A DNA stretch of 64,000 bases from the NCBI GenBank assembly GCA_963798195.1, contig CAWCSF010000010.1, forward strand, positions 1,798,001 through 1,862,000, given 5' to 3'. The stretch comes from CAVSRC01 sp963798195 (GTDB taxonomy: Bacteria; Pseudomonadota; Alphaproteobacteria; Rhizobiales; Kaistiaceae). Below, piece by piece: positions 1-8,664 of this stretch. Under the pieces are notes generated by a model, which was given only the letters and a program-made list of their open reading frames with translations, was not told where the DNA came from and ran no database searches. Within the stretch, counting starts at the first letter, position 1. The number at the start of each line of letters is the position of its first letter. The position numbers were made by a program, and so were the translations under genes.

Positions 1-587
1 CCATCGAGCGTCAATTCGCCGGCCGCGAAACTGAAGCGGGCGCGCGGCGTCATCAGGCAGGTCGGACCAGCGCCCCGCGCCGCGCCCTTGGCGCGAAGGC
101 CGGGGCTGGTGACGAAGTCCACCTTCTCGACGAAACGCCGACGGTCGTGCGGCATCATGATGAGCACCTCGCGGGCAAGGAGCGCGATGTCGTGCGCGCC
201 ACCGGAGCCGACCAACCGCAACGGCGGCTTGCCCGCCCTGTTGAGCGAGGTGCTGTTGAGGTTGCCGTGGCGATCGACCTGCGCCGCGGAGAGGAGGCCG
301 CGATCGATGCGCCCCTGTTGCAGCATGGCGAAGACGCCGAGGCACGAGGTCGTCATCGCCGTGTTGGCGACCACCGAAGGGCTACCGGTCGAAAGCGGCG
401 GGACCGGCGGATCGGTGTCGACTGCGCCAGATTCGTAGATGAGGATTGCGTTCGGAGCGTGATGGCGCTTCGCCGTCATGGCCGCCAGTGACGGGACGCC
501 AATGCCGACGAAGCAGACCTCGCCATCGCGGATTTCCCGCGCGGCGAGCGCGATGAAGCGCACCGTTTCCTCCCGGGCGTCGCTCAT
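1..587 (-). CDS. Family I CoA-transferase, beta subunit (partial at left edge)
   Basis: The reading frame starts at ATG 587 and runs open to base 1, so the C-terminus is outside the window (195 codons visible). It would transfer CoA between a carboxylate and an acyl-CoA donor in the cytoplasm. The visible part has the beta-subunit signature: a glycine-rich GIG-VPSLAA stretch near residues 28-36 and the YESGA motif, in which Glu52 matches the family's catalytic glutamate. Its start overlaps the stop of the alpha-subunit gene as ATGA, so the two are translationally coupled. The order alpha-beta fits glutaconate/3-oxoacid CoA-transferases; the substrate cannot be read from sequence. Confidence 0.88.
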   Translation of the reverse strand, partial: MSDAREETVRFIALAAREIRDGEVCFVGIGVPSLAAMTAKRHHAPNAILIYESGAVDTDPPVPPLSTGSPSVVANTAMTTSCLGVFAMLQQGRIDRGLLSAAQVDRHGNLNSTSLNRAGKPPLRLVGSGGAHDIALLAREVLIMMPHDRRRFVEKVDFVTSPGLRAKGAARGAGPTCLMTPRARFSFAAGELTLD

Positions 588-1474
588 GACACGGCCTCCG
601 GAACGCGGTCGAGCGCAGTCTTGAGGGTATCCAGCCGGTTCTTGTCCAGCCGCTTGAGATAGGCGTCGAAATCCGCCTGCCCGCGGACCTCGGTATCGAT
701 CCACGCGTCCAGCTTGCCCGCGTCGCGCGAGAGATCGTCCCACGCGCCGTAGGCATCGTCGTCACGGCCATAATGGCCGGCGACGTAGGATGGATAGGCG
801 CCGAACGGGACGTGGCTGACCGCGGCGACCATGAAGCCCGGCACGACGGTGCGGTCGGACTCGCGCCGCACGACCTCGCGCGGCACGATCTCCTCGACCG
901 TGGCAATCACCTTCCGGCTCGCCAGCGCGCCCTCGACGCTGTCGCCGGGAAGACCGAAGAGCTGAAGGTTGCCGTCCTCGTCCGCGCGCTGTGCGTGGAG
1001 AATGGCGACATCCGGCTTCAATGCCGGCACGGCGGCCAACGTCTCGTTCGTGTAGGGGCAAGTGACCGTCTGGACACCGACCTTTCCCGGCAGGTCACCA
1101 CCGGAAAGCGTGGCGGCCGGGATGAACGGAATGCCGAGGGCAGCGGCATGCAGCCGCAGCACCATGGCAAAGTTCGTCCAGTCCTCCACCTCGATCGCTC
1201 CGGCTTCCGCCGCGCGGCGGAACGCATGCGCCAGGCCGATGCCGGGATTGCCGATGTATCCGGCCATCACCTTGCGGACGGCCCCGGCCGCAATCAGCAG
1301 GTCAAAAATGATGTCGGCGCCGGACCGGCAGAGCACGAGATTCTTCCGGCTTTGCCGGACGATTTCATGCGCGATAGCGAAAGGAATGCATTGCCCGAAC
1401 CCACCGACGAAGACCGTGTCACCGTCGCGGATATGGCTTTCGACGGCGGTACGAAGCGGGACGACTTTGCTCAC
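584..1474 (-). CDS. Family I CoA-transferase, alpha subunit
   Basis: About 296 residues, with the N-terminal DGDTVFVGGFGQCIPF segment typical of the alpha subunit's glycine-rich CoA-binding region. The frame is open upstream to 1570, but homologues start close to the SKVVPLRTAV segment, so I choose GTG 1474. That start also places a LacI-type operator (1497-1510) 23 bp upstream rather than inside the gene. The Shine-Dalgarno sequence is weak, so the start is uncertain. It forms an operon with the beta subunit (ATGA overlap) and is divergent from dhaK. It probably activates a carboxylic-acid substrate or intermediate; GctA-like is the closest family description. Confidence 0.85.
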   Translation of the reverse strand: MSKVVPLRTAVESHIRDGDTVFVGGFGQCIPFAIAHEIVRQSRKNLVLCRSGADIIFDLLIAAGAVRKVMAGYIGNPGIGLAHAFRRAAEAGAIEVEDWTNFAMVLRLHAAALGIPFIPAATLSGGDLPGKVGVQTVTCPYTNETLAAVPALKPDVAILHAQRADEDGNLQLFGLPGDSVEGALASRKVIATVEEIVPREVVRRESDRTVVPGFMVAAVSHVPFGAYPSYVAGHYGRDDDAYGAWDDLSRDAGKLDAWIDTEVRGQADFDAYLKRLDKNRLDTLKTALDRVPEAVS

Positions 1475-1496
1475 GCAGGGTTCCAATGCGGCTGGA

Positions 1497-1510
1497 TTGA
1501 ATTGTTTCAA
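1497..1510. promoter_or_regulatory. LacI-type operator, site 1 (CoA-transferase operon)
   Basis: TTGAATTGTTTCAA matches 12 of 14 positions of the window consensus TTGAAACGTTTCAA. It lies 23 bp upstream of the preferred GTG start of the CoA-transferase alpha gene. Confidence 0.6.
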
Positions 1511-1691
1511 ACGGATAACGCGGCGGGCTCGGCGGCGCAACCTTTCTCCGCCGCGAACAGGCCGCGTCATGTGGGCATGAGGCCATGCGAAGACCGAAAC
1601 CCGGCGGCTGCCGGCTGCATCCCACTTGCCGTCCAGCAGCTTTGCAGAATCGTGGAGGAATTTGACGCCGAGAAGACCGACACCCTAGGGT

Positions 1692-1705
1692 ATGAAAGCT
1701 TTCAA
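1692..1705. promoter_or_regulatory. LacI-type operator, site 2 (dhaK side)
   Basis: ATGAAAGCTTTCAA contains the perfect palindrome TGAAAGCTTTCA and matches 11 of 14 consensus positions. It sits 50 bp upstream of the dhaK ATG in the divergent CoA-transferase/dhaK intergenic region. Confidence 0.6.
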
Positions 1706-1754
1706 CAGCCCGGCGCAGCGGCTGACAACGAGCATCCATGGGGAGAGTTCCGCA

Positions 1755-2747
1755 ATGAAGAAGCTGATGAATTCCGCCGACGCTTTTGTCGACGAAATGC
1801 TGGAAGGCCTCTGCGCCGCCCATCCGTCTCTCGTGCGAACCGGCGAGTCGGGCCGCGTGATCCGATCCAGCAAGGCCCCGGCCAAAGGCAAGGTCGGCAT
1901 CGTGTCCGGTGGCGGCTCCGGCCACCTCCCCCTCTTCACGGGCTATGTCGGCGATGGACTGCTCGACTCCTGCGCCATCGGCGATGTTTTCGCGGGCCCG
2001 AGCGTCGACGCCTGTGTCGCCGCGATGCGGGCCGCCAATGGCGGACAAGGCGTCCTGCGGCTTTACGGCAACTACGGCGGCGACCGCATGAATTTCGACC
2101 TCGCCGGAGAGATGCTGTCCGACGAGATGGAGGCCACTACCGTGCTCGGCACCGACGACATTGCCAGCGCCCTGCCGGCAGAAATCGAGAAGCGCCGTGG
2201 CGTGGCGGGCATCATTTACGCCTACAAGGCGGCCGGTGCCGCGGCCGCGAACGGCGCCAGCCTCGATGAGGTTACACAAGTTGCCACGAGGGCGGTGGCC
2301 CAGTGCCGCACCATCGGGTGCGCCCTCGCCCCGTGTGAAGTGCCCGGCGCCGGCGCGCCCAGCTTCACCCTGGCGGACGACGAGATCGAGATGGGCATGG
2401 GCATTCACGGCGAGCCCGGCATCTGGCGGGATAAGCTGAAGCCGGCGGATGCCGTAGCCGGCGAAATGATCGACCGGCTGCTCGCCGACGTACCCAAGAC
2501 CAGCAACGGTCGCGTCTCCGTTCTGGTCAACAGCCTCGGCGCAACGCCGCTCGAGGAGCTGTTCATCATCTATCGGGCCGTCGGCAAGCGGCTGAACCGG
2601 GCGGGTATGGAGATCGTGCAGCCACTCGTCGGCCACTACGTCACGTCCATGGAAATGGCCGGCGTATCGATCAGCCTCTTCCATCTCGACGCCGAACTTG
2701 AAGCGCTGCTCGCCGCACCGGCGCGCTGCCCGTTCTGGCAGGTCTGA
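1755..2747 (+). CDS. dhaK: Dihydroxyacetone kinase-type subunit DhaK
   Basis: A 330-residue cytoplasmic kinase subunit that covalently binds short ketoses (dihydroxyacetone or related trioses and tetroses) for phosphorylation. The SGGGSGHLP loop (residues 51-59), Asp110 in YGGD and His218 in GIHGEPG are present; His218 has the same number as the substrate-binding histidine of E. coli DhaK. The start at 1755 is preferred over the in-frame ATG 1692 because a GGGGAGAG ribosome-binding site precedes it. dhaL follows after 2 bp. No DhaM phosphoryl-transfer subunit is nearby, so this may be an ATP-dependent two-subunit kinase or one for another ketose such as erythrulose. Confidence 0.92.
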   Translation: MKKLMNSADAFVDEMLEGLCAAHPSLVRTGESGRVIRSSKAPAKGKVGIVSGGGSGHLPLFTGYVGDGLLDSCAIGDVFAGPSVDACVAAMRAANGGQGVLRLYGNYGGDRMNFDLAGEMLSDEMEATTVLGTDDIASALPAEIEKRRGVAGIIYAYKAAGAAAANGASLDEVTQVATRAVAQCRTIGCALAPCEVPGAGAPSFTLADDEIEMGMGIHGEPGIWRDKLKPADAVAGEMIDRLLADVPKTSNGRVSVLVNSLGATPLEELFIIYRAVGKRLNRAGMEIVQPLVGHYVTSMEMAGVSISLFHLDAELEALLAAPARCPFWQV

Positions 2748-2749
2748 GC

Positions 2750-3358
2750 ATGGGGCTGACCGTTGCTGATCTTCGTGCCGCGGCGAGCGCCGCCTATGCC
2801 GGCATGCAGGCCGCCGAAGCCGAATTGAACGCCGCCGACCGCGCGCTCGGCGACGGCGACACCGGCGTGACGCTGCGCCGCGTGTTCGAGAAGATCGCCA
2901 ACGCCACAGGCTCCACCGACGATATCGGCGTCTATCTCAAGGCGGTCGGGATGGCCGCCGCGGGTGCCACCGGATCAAGCCTCGGCACCCTCTTCGCCGT
3001 CTCGTTTCTCGAAATCGCAAAGGCTGAAGCCGGAGCCACATCCCTCGCCGCGGAAGAACTTGGCGGACTGCTCGCACAGGCGCGCGACACCATGATGGCC
3101 CGTGGGCGCGCATCGCTGGGCGACAAGACGGTCCTCGACTCGGTCGACGCGGTGAGCCGGGCGATCGCCGGCGTCTCTGAAGCCGATGAATTGGCGAAGC
3201 GCGCCGTGGCGGCCGCAAGGTCCGCGCTGGATGAGTTCCGCGCTCGCCCCTGCCGGATCGGACGTGCGCGCATGTTCGCTGAGAAAAGCACCGGTCTCGA
3301 CGATCCCGGCATGCTGGCCTTCGTCCGGCTCGTGGAAGCCGTGACCGGCGCCGCCTGA
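2750..3358 (+). CDS. dhaL: Dihydroxyacetone kinase-type subunit DhaL
   Basis: A 202-residue nucleotide-binding subunit that phosphorylates the DhaK-bound ketose. Asp30, Asp35 and Asp37 in ADRALGDGDTG match the magnesium-ADP ligands of DhaL, and the GATGSSLGTLF segment corresponds to the phosphate-binding turn. It starts 2 bp after the dhaK stop. Its stop (3356-3358) is separated by one base from the stop of the convergent LacI gene, leaving no room for a separate terminator. Confidence 0.9.
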   Translation: MGLTVADLRAAASAAYAGMQAAEAELNAADRALGDGDTGVTLRRVFEKIANATGSTDDIGVYLKAVGMAAAGATGSSLGTLFAVSFLEIAKAEAGATSLAAEELGGLLAQARDTMMARGRASLGDKTVLDSVDAVSRAIAGVSEADELAKRAVAAARSALDEFRARPCRIGRARMFAEKSTGLDDPGMLAFVRLVEAVTGAA

Positions 3359-3359
3359 G

Positions 3360-4436
3360 CTAGCCGACGACCGAGGCCGCGGTGAGTACGGCTTCTCCGC
3401 GCCGCCGCTTGCGCGGCGGCCCGACCGATTGCCGGATCACCACCTCGGCCCGCAACTCGACGCGCTGAACCTCGCCCGCTTCGCCGTGCATCCTGCGGAT
3501 GAGGAGTTCCCATGCGGTCAGCGCAATGGCGCGGACCGGCGGCCGAATGACCGAGAGCGAAGGCTGGACAAGATCCGCCCATTCCGGATCGTCAACCGTG
3601 ATCAGTGACACTTCGTCAGGACATGCGATGCCCAGTGATCGCAGCGCACGATACGTCCATGTCGCCAGCGTGCTGTTGCTGACGATAATCGCGGTGGGCC
3701 GCCGGTCCGGCGCCAATTCCGGGCCGAGCCGGGGCATGAACGACAATTCCTCGTAGCTGCACTCAATGATCTTGACTGCAATCGCCTTGCCCGATTGTTG
3801 GATCGCTGCCTTCAACCCTTCCACCCGGTTGAGGGTCACGGAGAGGTTGCGCTGGCGCACGAGGAAGAGGAGCCGACGGTGGCCAAGCGCGATGAGGTGG
3901 TTGACCGCTTCGAACATCGCCGCCGCATTGTCGTAGGAAACCTGATCGAACCGCTTGTCGGGCGACGGACGATCGATGAGGACCACCGGAGTGTTGCTCG
4001 CAGCGATGAGATCGAGCGCCGCGCTGGGGTCCACGCTTGGCAGCATCATGAGGCCGCCAACGTGATAGCGCAGCAGCGAGCGGACGCGCTGCAACTCCTT
4101 CAGCGGATCCTGCCGGCTGAGCACTTGCATGATCTCGAAGCCACGATCTGAGGCGACCTCCTCGAAGGCGTCGACGAGCGCCGCAAAATAGCTGATCGAC
4201 GTGAACGGCACGCAGAGGCCGACGACGGGAGACCGCTTGCGGCGCAGCCCTTGCGCCAGCATATTTTGCGAATAACCGAGATCGGCGACAGCCTTCAGTA
4301 CCCGCTCGCGCTTGACATCGCTGACGCGGGTCGTGCCGTTAAGGACGTTGGAAACCGTTCCAACGGCTACCCTGGCGCGCTTGGCGACGTCTGTAATCGT
4401 CGGCAGCTTGCGTTTCAACTTCGCCCCCAAACACAT
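3360..4436 (-). CDS. LacI-family transcriptional regulator
   Basis: About 358 residues. The N-terminal helix-turn-helix has the family pattern ITDVAKRARVAVGTVSNVLNG followed by the hinge region; a periplasmic-binding-protein-like sensor domain follows (about residues 60-330). GTG 4451, ATG 4436 and TTG 4418 are all possible starts; ATG 4436 is used here. It is the only LacI-type gene in the window, and about 15 LacI-style palindromes occur in front of neighbouring operons, so it is the natural candidate to bind them (inference). A wider inverted repeat, TTGAAC to GTTCAA (4463-4485), lies upstream and could serve autoregulation. The inducer is unknown. Confidence 0.9.
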   Translation of the reverse strand: MCLGAKLKRKLPTITDVAKRARVAVGTVSNVLNGTTRVSDVKRERVLKAVADLGYSQNMLAQGLRRKRSPVVGLCVPFTSISYFAALVDAFEEVASDRGFEIMQVLSRQDPLKELQRVRSLLRYHVGGLMMLPSVDPSAALDLIAASNTPVVLIDRPSPDKRFDQVSYDNAAAMFEAVNHLIALGHRRLLFLVRQRNLSVTLNRVEGLKAAIQQSGKAIAVKIIECSYEELSFMPRLGPELAPDRRPTAIIVSNSTLATWTYRALRSLGIACPDEVSLITVDDPEWADLVQPSLSVIRPPVRAIALTAWELLIRRMHGEAGEVQRVELRAEVVIRQSVGPPRKRRRGEAVLTAASVVG

Positions 4437-4462
4437 ACCAACGGTATTCACGCGCGCCAGCT

Positions 4463-4485
4463 TTGAACTGGCGTGACCCGTTCAA
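4463..4485. promoter_or_regulatory. Spaced inverted repeat upstream of lacI-type gene
   Basis: TTGAAC and GTTCAA half-sites are separated by 11 bases, immediately upstream of the regulator. The spacing differs from the compact 14-bp operators, so autoregulation is only a possibility. Confidence 0.3.
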
Positions 4486-4596
4486 TAGAGTATGGAGGGT
4501 TGCCTAGGCCAAGTCATCAACTACTCTCGGACCGGTGCAGCAGGGCATATATACGCCTGCCTCGCTGGCTTGACATTCTGCTCTCAGAGCCGCCAT

Positions 4597-4610
4597 TTGA
4601 AACGTCTCAA
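4597..4610. promoter_or_regulatory. LacI-type operator, site 3 (acyl-CoA synthetase 1)
   Basis: TTGAAACGTCTCAA matches 13 of 14 consensus positions and lies 53 bp upstream of the synthetase ATG at 4663, in the divergent region shared with the LacI gene. Confidence 0.7.
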
Positions 4611-4662
4611 TGCCAAGCATGCGGCCGGTTGGCAGACCGGCCCTTGAGGAGCCCCTGAATAC

Positions 4663-6786
4663 ATGCTGACACGTGCCGATGATGGCTTTCTGGACGTTTC
4701 CCGTATTCTCGCGCCGAGATCGATTGCCATCCTCGGGGCGTCCGACCGGCCCGGCAACTTTGGCGGCGCGACCGTTCGCCACCTCCGAAAATTCGGCTTC
4801 AAGGGCCCCATCTGGCCTGTAAACCGAACCGGCGCCGATGTTGGCGGCGTCAAGGCCTACACAGCCGTAGCCGACCTGCCCGACGCCGCCGATCTGGTCG
4901 TCCTCGCGGTGCCGGCCGACTCGCTTCTTGATGCGATCCGTGATTGCGCAGCGCGCGGCATTCAATCCGGCATCGCGTTTGCCGGAGGCCTCGGTGAGGC
5001 TGGCGGGGCCGGAGCCGTGCTTCAGGATGAAATCGTAGCGCTCTGCCAGGAAACAAATTTCAAGCTATGTGGGCCAAACTGCGTTGGCGTGATCAACTCC
5101 GCCCTGCCCTTGACGGCGACGTTTGCCACCGCCCTCGACGCGATCGACGTGCTGACGCCGGGCGTCGTTTCCATGGTGAGCCAGAGCGGCGGCATCGGCA
5201 CGACCGCCTTCTCCCTCGGCATGCAGGCCGGTTTCGGTTTTCGCCACCTGATCAGTAGCGGCAACGAAGCGGTTGTGGATTTCTCCGACTATCTTGCCGC
5301 GCTTGCGCGCGACGACGGCACCCGCGTCATCGCTGGCTATCTCGAGGGCATCAAGGACGGCGACAAGTTTCTGCGCGCCCTGACCGAAGCTGCCGACCGC
5401 AACAAGCCGGTGGTGCTGATCAAGTCCGGCGCGACCGGCGCTGGCGCGAAAGCGGCGCTGGCGCACACCGGCGCGCTGGCCGGCGAGGATCGCGTATTCG
5501 ATGCTGTAATCCGCGAGTTCGGCGTCGTGCGTGCGTATTCCGTCAAGGAGCTCCTGGAGATTGCCTTACTGCTCGCTGGGACACCCGCCGAGCGGCAATT
5601 TGGCCCTGGCGTCGCCATCGCCACGTTCGGAGGTGGCAACGGCGTCATCGCCGCGGACCAGTGCACGCAGTATGGCCTGCAGACGCCCCCGATCAGCGAC
5701 GCGACCGTCGGCCGGCTGAAGCCACTGCTGCCGTCGGTAGCAACAGCCGCCAACCCGATCGATCTCACCCCGACCACGGCATTCCGCGACGAATATCTCT
5801 CGCAACTGCCGAAGGCGCTTACCGTGGTCGCGGAGGACCCGGCCATCGATGTCGTTCTCCTGATCGTCGGCACGCTTGCCTCTCGAGCCAACGAGATCGT
5901 CGCGGTCATCGACGAGTTTGCCCGGAACTCACCGAAGCCGGTCTGCATCGCCTGGCCCTTTCCGCCGGAAGGCCTGGTTGCAAATCTCGCCGGGCGCAAT
6001 ATTCACGCCTTCGATGAAGTAGCCGACTCGGTCCGCGCCCTCAGCCGCCTTGCGACGCTCGGCCGGCGACCGAGGGCATCGCGCCGACGGCAGGGAGCCG
6101 GCTTCGATTGGCAGCCCTACGCGGCGGAAGCGGCATCGAGCCGTGTGATCTCCGAGCATCGCTGTCATGCGATCATGCAGGCGGCGGGCGTTCCCGTGGC
6201 AGCCGGCAAGCTGGTGGCCGACGCCGACGCAGCAGTCGCAGCGGCTAAGGAGGTAGGTTTTCCCGTCGCCCTCAAGGGCATCAGCGACGCCGTCACCCAT
6301 CGTGCCGCCGCCGGGCTCGTCGTGCTCGGCGCGCAGAACGCCGACGATGTCCGCGATGCGGCGAACACGCTGCTCGACCGGGCGGAAGCCCATTCGGTGA
6401 CCCTCGATGGCATCTACGTGCAGAAGATGGAGTCCGGATCGGTCGAACTGCTGGTTGCGGCGACGCGCGACCCGCTCTTCGGAACGATGGTGTCGTGCGG
6501 TGCGGGCGGCGGACTGACCGAAATCATCGACGACATCGTGATCCGCCGTGCGCCGGTCGACGAAGCCTCCGCTGCCGAGATGCTGGAGGGACTCCGGCTT
6601 CGGCGCTACGCCAAGGACGCTGAGGGCAAGCTGCCGGCCACCGAGGCGGCGCGCTTCATTGCCCGCTTCTCCGAACTGGCAGCCTCGGCTCCGTGGAAGC
6701 GCTTCGTCTTCGAGGCCAACCCGGTCAAATGGCGCCGCGACGGCGCGATCGCCGTCGACGGCCTGATCGTGATCGAAGAGTCGTGA
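4663..6786 (+). CDS. ADP-forming-type acyl-CoA synthetase (acetate-CoA ligase family)
   Basis: 707 residues in the fused order of this family: CoA-binding Rossmann domain (about 10-135, with ILGASDRPGNFGG), succinyl-CoA-ligase-like domains (about 150-450) and a C-terminal ATP-grasp domain (about 485-705). His268 in ALAHTGALAGED is the expected phosphorylated histidine. It makes acyl-CoA from a free acid, ATP and CoA in the cytoplasm. A close paralogue (17481-19598) lies 11 kb away with the same architecture. A LacI-type operator stands upstream, and the enoyl-CoA hydratase-like gene converges on it. Acetate is only the family's namesake; the real acid is unknown. Confidence 0.9.
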   Translation: MLTRADDGFLDVSRILAPRSIAILGASDRPGNFGGATVRHLRKFGFKGPIWPVNRTGADVGGVKAYTAVADLPDAADLVVLAVPADSLLDAIRDCAARGIQSGIAFAGGLGEAGGAGAVLQDEIVALCQETNFKLCGPNCVGVINSALPLTATFATALDAIDVLTPGVVSMVSQSGGIGTTAFSLGMQAGFGFRHLISSGNEAVVDFSDYLAALARDDGTRVIAGYLEGIKDGDKFLRALTEAADRNKPVVLIKSGATGAGAKAALAHTGALAGEDRVFDAVIREFGVVRAYSVKELLEIALLLAGTPAERQFGPGVAIATFGGGNGVIAADQCTQYGLQTPPISDATVGRLKPLLPSVATAANPIDLTPTTAFRDEYLSQLPKALTVVAEDPAIDVVLLIVGTLASRANEIVAVIDEFARNSPKPVCIAWPFPPEGLVANLAGRNIHAFDEVADSVRALSRLATLGRRPRASRRRQGAGFDWQPYAAEAASSRVISEHRCHAIMQAAGVPVAAGKLVADADAAVAAAKEVGFPVALKGISDAVTHRAAAGLVVLGAQNADDVRDAANTLLDRAEAHSVTLDGIYVQKMESGSVELLVAATRDPLFGTMVSCGAGGGLTEIIDDIVIRRAPVDEASAAEMLEGLRLRRYAKDAEGKLPATEAARFIARFSELAASAPWKRFVFEANPVKWRRDGAIAVDGLIVIEES

Positions 6787-6795
6787 CCGACTGTC

Positions 6796-7572
6796 TCAGG
6801 CGGTCTTCTTCTTGTCGAGGAAGGCGCTGAGGCCCTCGCGCAGCTCCGGCTTGCTGACGCCGAGAATGGCCTTGTCGGTCGCCGCCGCGATCCCCTGCTG
6901 GTAGGTCAGCAACTCGCATTCACGCAGGAACTGCTTCGACTTGCGGATCGCGGCCGGGCTGCCCTTGAACAGAAGCGCCAGCACATCCTCCAGCGCCTCG
7001 TCCAGCTTGTCGGCGCCTACGACCCGCGTAACGATGCCGACGCGCACCGCCTCTTCAGCCTCGATGCGCCGGCCGGTGAGCAGCAGCTCCAGGATCGCCT
7101 TCTGGTTCATGGCGTTGAGCAGCGTCGGCATGGCGCCATAGGGCGTGATGCCGTGGTGCACTTCCGGATAGCCGAAGAGCGTGCCTTCCGCCGCGATCGT
7201 AATGTCCGCCCAGGTGGAAATCATGGTGGCGATGCCCAGGGCATATTTCTGGGTCACGGCGATCACCGGCTGCGGCGCGTAGTAGATGACCTCATTCATC
7301 TTCTGCATGTAGTCGTAAGTGCGCGTGATCACATCGAGATCCGCTCCGCCCAGCGCCTGCACGTCGCGCAGCTCGCGACCCGCGCAGAAGACGCCATTGC
7401 GTCCCCGCAGAACTATGGCGCGGCAGCTCTCGTCCTCGGCGAGCTTCGGCAGCTCTTCGCAGAGGCCAATCACCATTGCATTGCTGAGCGCGTTAAAGTG
7501 CTTGGCATTGTCGAACCAGAATGTCGCAACGCCCCGGTCATCCCTCTCCAACTGGTAGTCGCTCACCTGCAT
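6796..7572 (-). CDS. Crotonase-fold protein 1 (enoyl-CoA hydratase/isomerase family)
   Basis: 258 residues from ATG 7572, chosen because AAGAAGGAA precedes it; the frame extends to GTG 7614 without a ribosome-binding site. The oxyanion-hole segment FCAGRELRD and the PEVHHGITP segment are conserved. The usual first catalytic glutamate (in GGGxExA) is missing, replaced within ALGIATMISTWAD, while Glu137 of the PEV motif remains. This argues for isomerase-, hydrolase- or lyase-type chemistry on an acyl-CoA rather than simple hydration. A LacI-type operator lies 43 bp upstream, shared with the divergent lactonase gene. Confidence 0.87.
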   Translation of the reverse strand: MQVSDYQLERDDRGVATFWFDNAKHFNALSNAMVIGLCEELPKLAEDESCRAIVLRGRNGVFCAGRELRDVQALGGADLDVITRTYDYMQKMNEVIYYAPQPVIAVTQKYALGIATMISTWADITIAAEGTLFGYPEVHHGITPYGAMPTLLNAMNQKAILELLLTGRRIEAEEAVRVGIVTRVVGADKLDEALEDVLALLFKGSPAAIRKSKQFLRECELLTYQQGIAAATDKAILGVSKPELREGLSAFLDKKKTA

Positions 7573-7614
7573 TTCCTTCTTCTTGCGGCCCTGCGACAGG
7601 CCGGGCCGCTTCAC

Positions 7615-7628
7615 ATGAAAGGTTTCAA
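7615..7628. promoter_or_regulatory. LacI-type operator, site 4 (crotonase 1 / SMP-30)
   Basis: ATGAAAGGTTTCAA matches 12 of 14 consensus positions. It is 43 bp upstream of the crotonase start and 76 bp upstream of the divergent lactonase-like gene. Confidence 0.6.
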
Positions 7629-7703
7629 ACTATAGTGATGGGCCGTGCCGCTGCGCAAGCAGCGGCTCATGCGCAGCATCGTTTCGCAAGGGAGAGCATA
7701 CCC

Positions 7704-8664
7704 ATGGCAGTAAGCAGGCAGGGTGCCGTGTACGAACCGGAAATCGTATGCGAGGGCTTGTTTTTCCCCGAGGGACCGATCGCCCTTGCCGACGGCTCCG
7801 TCGTCCTTGTCGAGATCGCCGAGGGCCTCCTGGTACGCGTGGACCGCGCTGGCAAGAAATCCGTGGTCGCCAACCTCGGCGGCGGCCCGAACGGCGCCGC
7901 GATCGGCCCGGACGGCGCTGTCTACATCTGCAACAACGGCGGTCTGGCGTTCCATCGCGAGCCCGGGATCACGCGCGTAATCGGCACGCCCGCGGACTAT
8001 TCCGGCGGGCGCATCGAGCGTGTGGATCTCAAAACAGGCAGGTTCGAACGGCTCTACGATACCTGCGACGGCGTGCCTCTGAATGGCCCCAACGACCTCG
8101 TCTTCGACCGACATGGCGGATTCTACTTCACCGACCACGGCAAGGTGCGCGAGCGCAGCGTCGATCGCGGTCGCATCTGTTACGCCATGCCGGACGGCAG
8201 CATGATCCGGACCGTGATCTTCCCGATGTCGATGCCCAATGGCATCGCCCTGTCGCCGGACGAAGGGCACGCTCTACATCGCCGAGACCGAGACAGCGCG
8301 GCTGTGGAGTTACCCGATCACTTCCCCCGGAAACGTGGAGCACCTCCCCTTCCCCTCCCCCAATGGCGGGCACCTTGTCTATGGCGCCGGCGGCTTCCAG
8401 CGCTTCAATTCGATCAAGGTCGAGGCCGGCGGACGCGTATGTGTCGGTACCTTGCAGATCGGCGGGATCACCACGATCGATCCGGTCGACGGCTTCGCCT
8501 ACCACGTGCCGATGCCCGACCGGAACACGACCAACATCTGCTTTGGCGGCGACGACCTGATGACGCTCTACGTGACCCTGTCGCACATCGGCAAGCTCGC
8601 CCGCGTGCGCTGGCCGCGCCCCGGCCACCCGCTGAACTTCGTCGAGCGCGCAGGCCAGGCCTAG
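7704..8664 (+). CDS. SMP-30/gluconolactonase-like protein (one frameshift as assembled)
   Basis: A beta-propeller lactonase-like protein, probably cleaving a sugar or acid lactone. The N-terminal part (to LSPDE) is in one frame and the C-terminal part, from GTLYIAET onward, in another. Removing one G from the GGG run at 8265-8267 joins them into a continuous 319-residue protein with normal family order (EGPIALADG, NGPNDLVFD, MPNGIALSPDE, then GTLYIAETET). The start has AGGGAGAGC upstream. The gene ends in a 4-base tail-to-tail overlap (CTAG) with the TRAP large subunit. Homopolymer indel error or recent inactivation are both possible. Confidence 0.82.
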
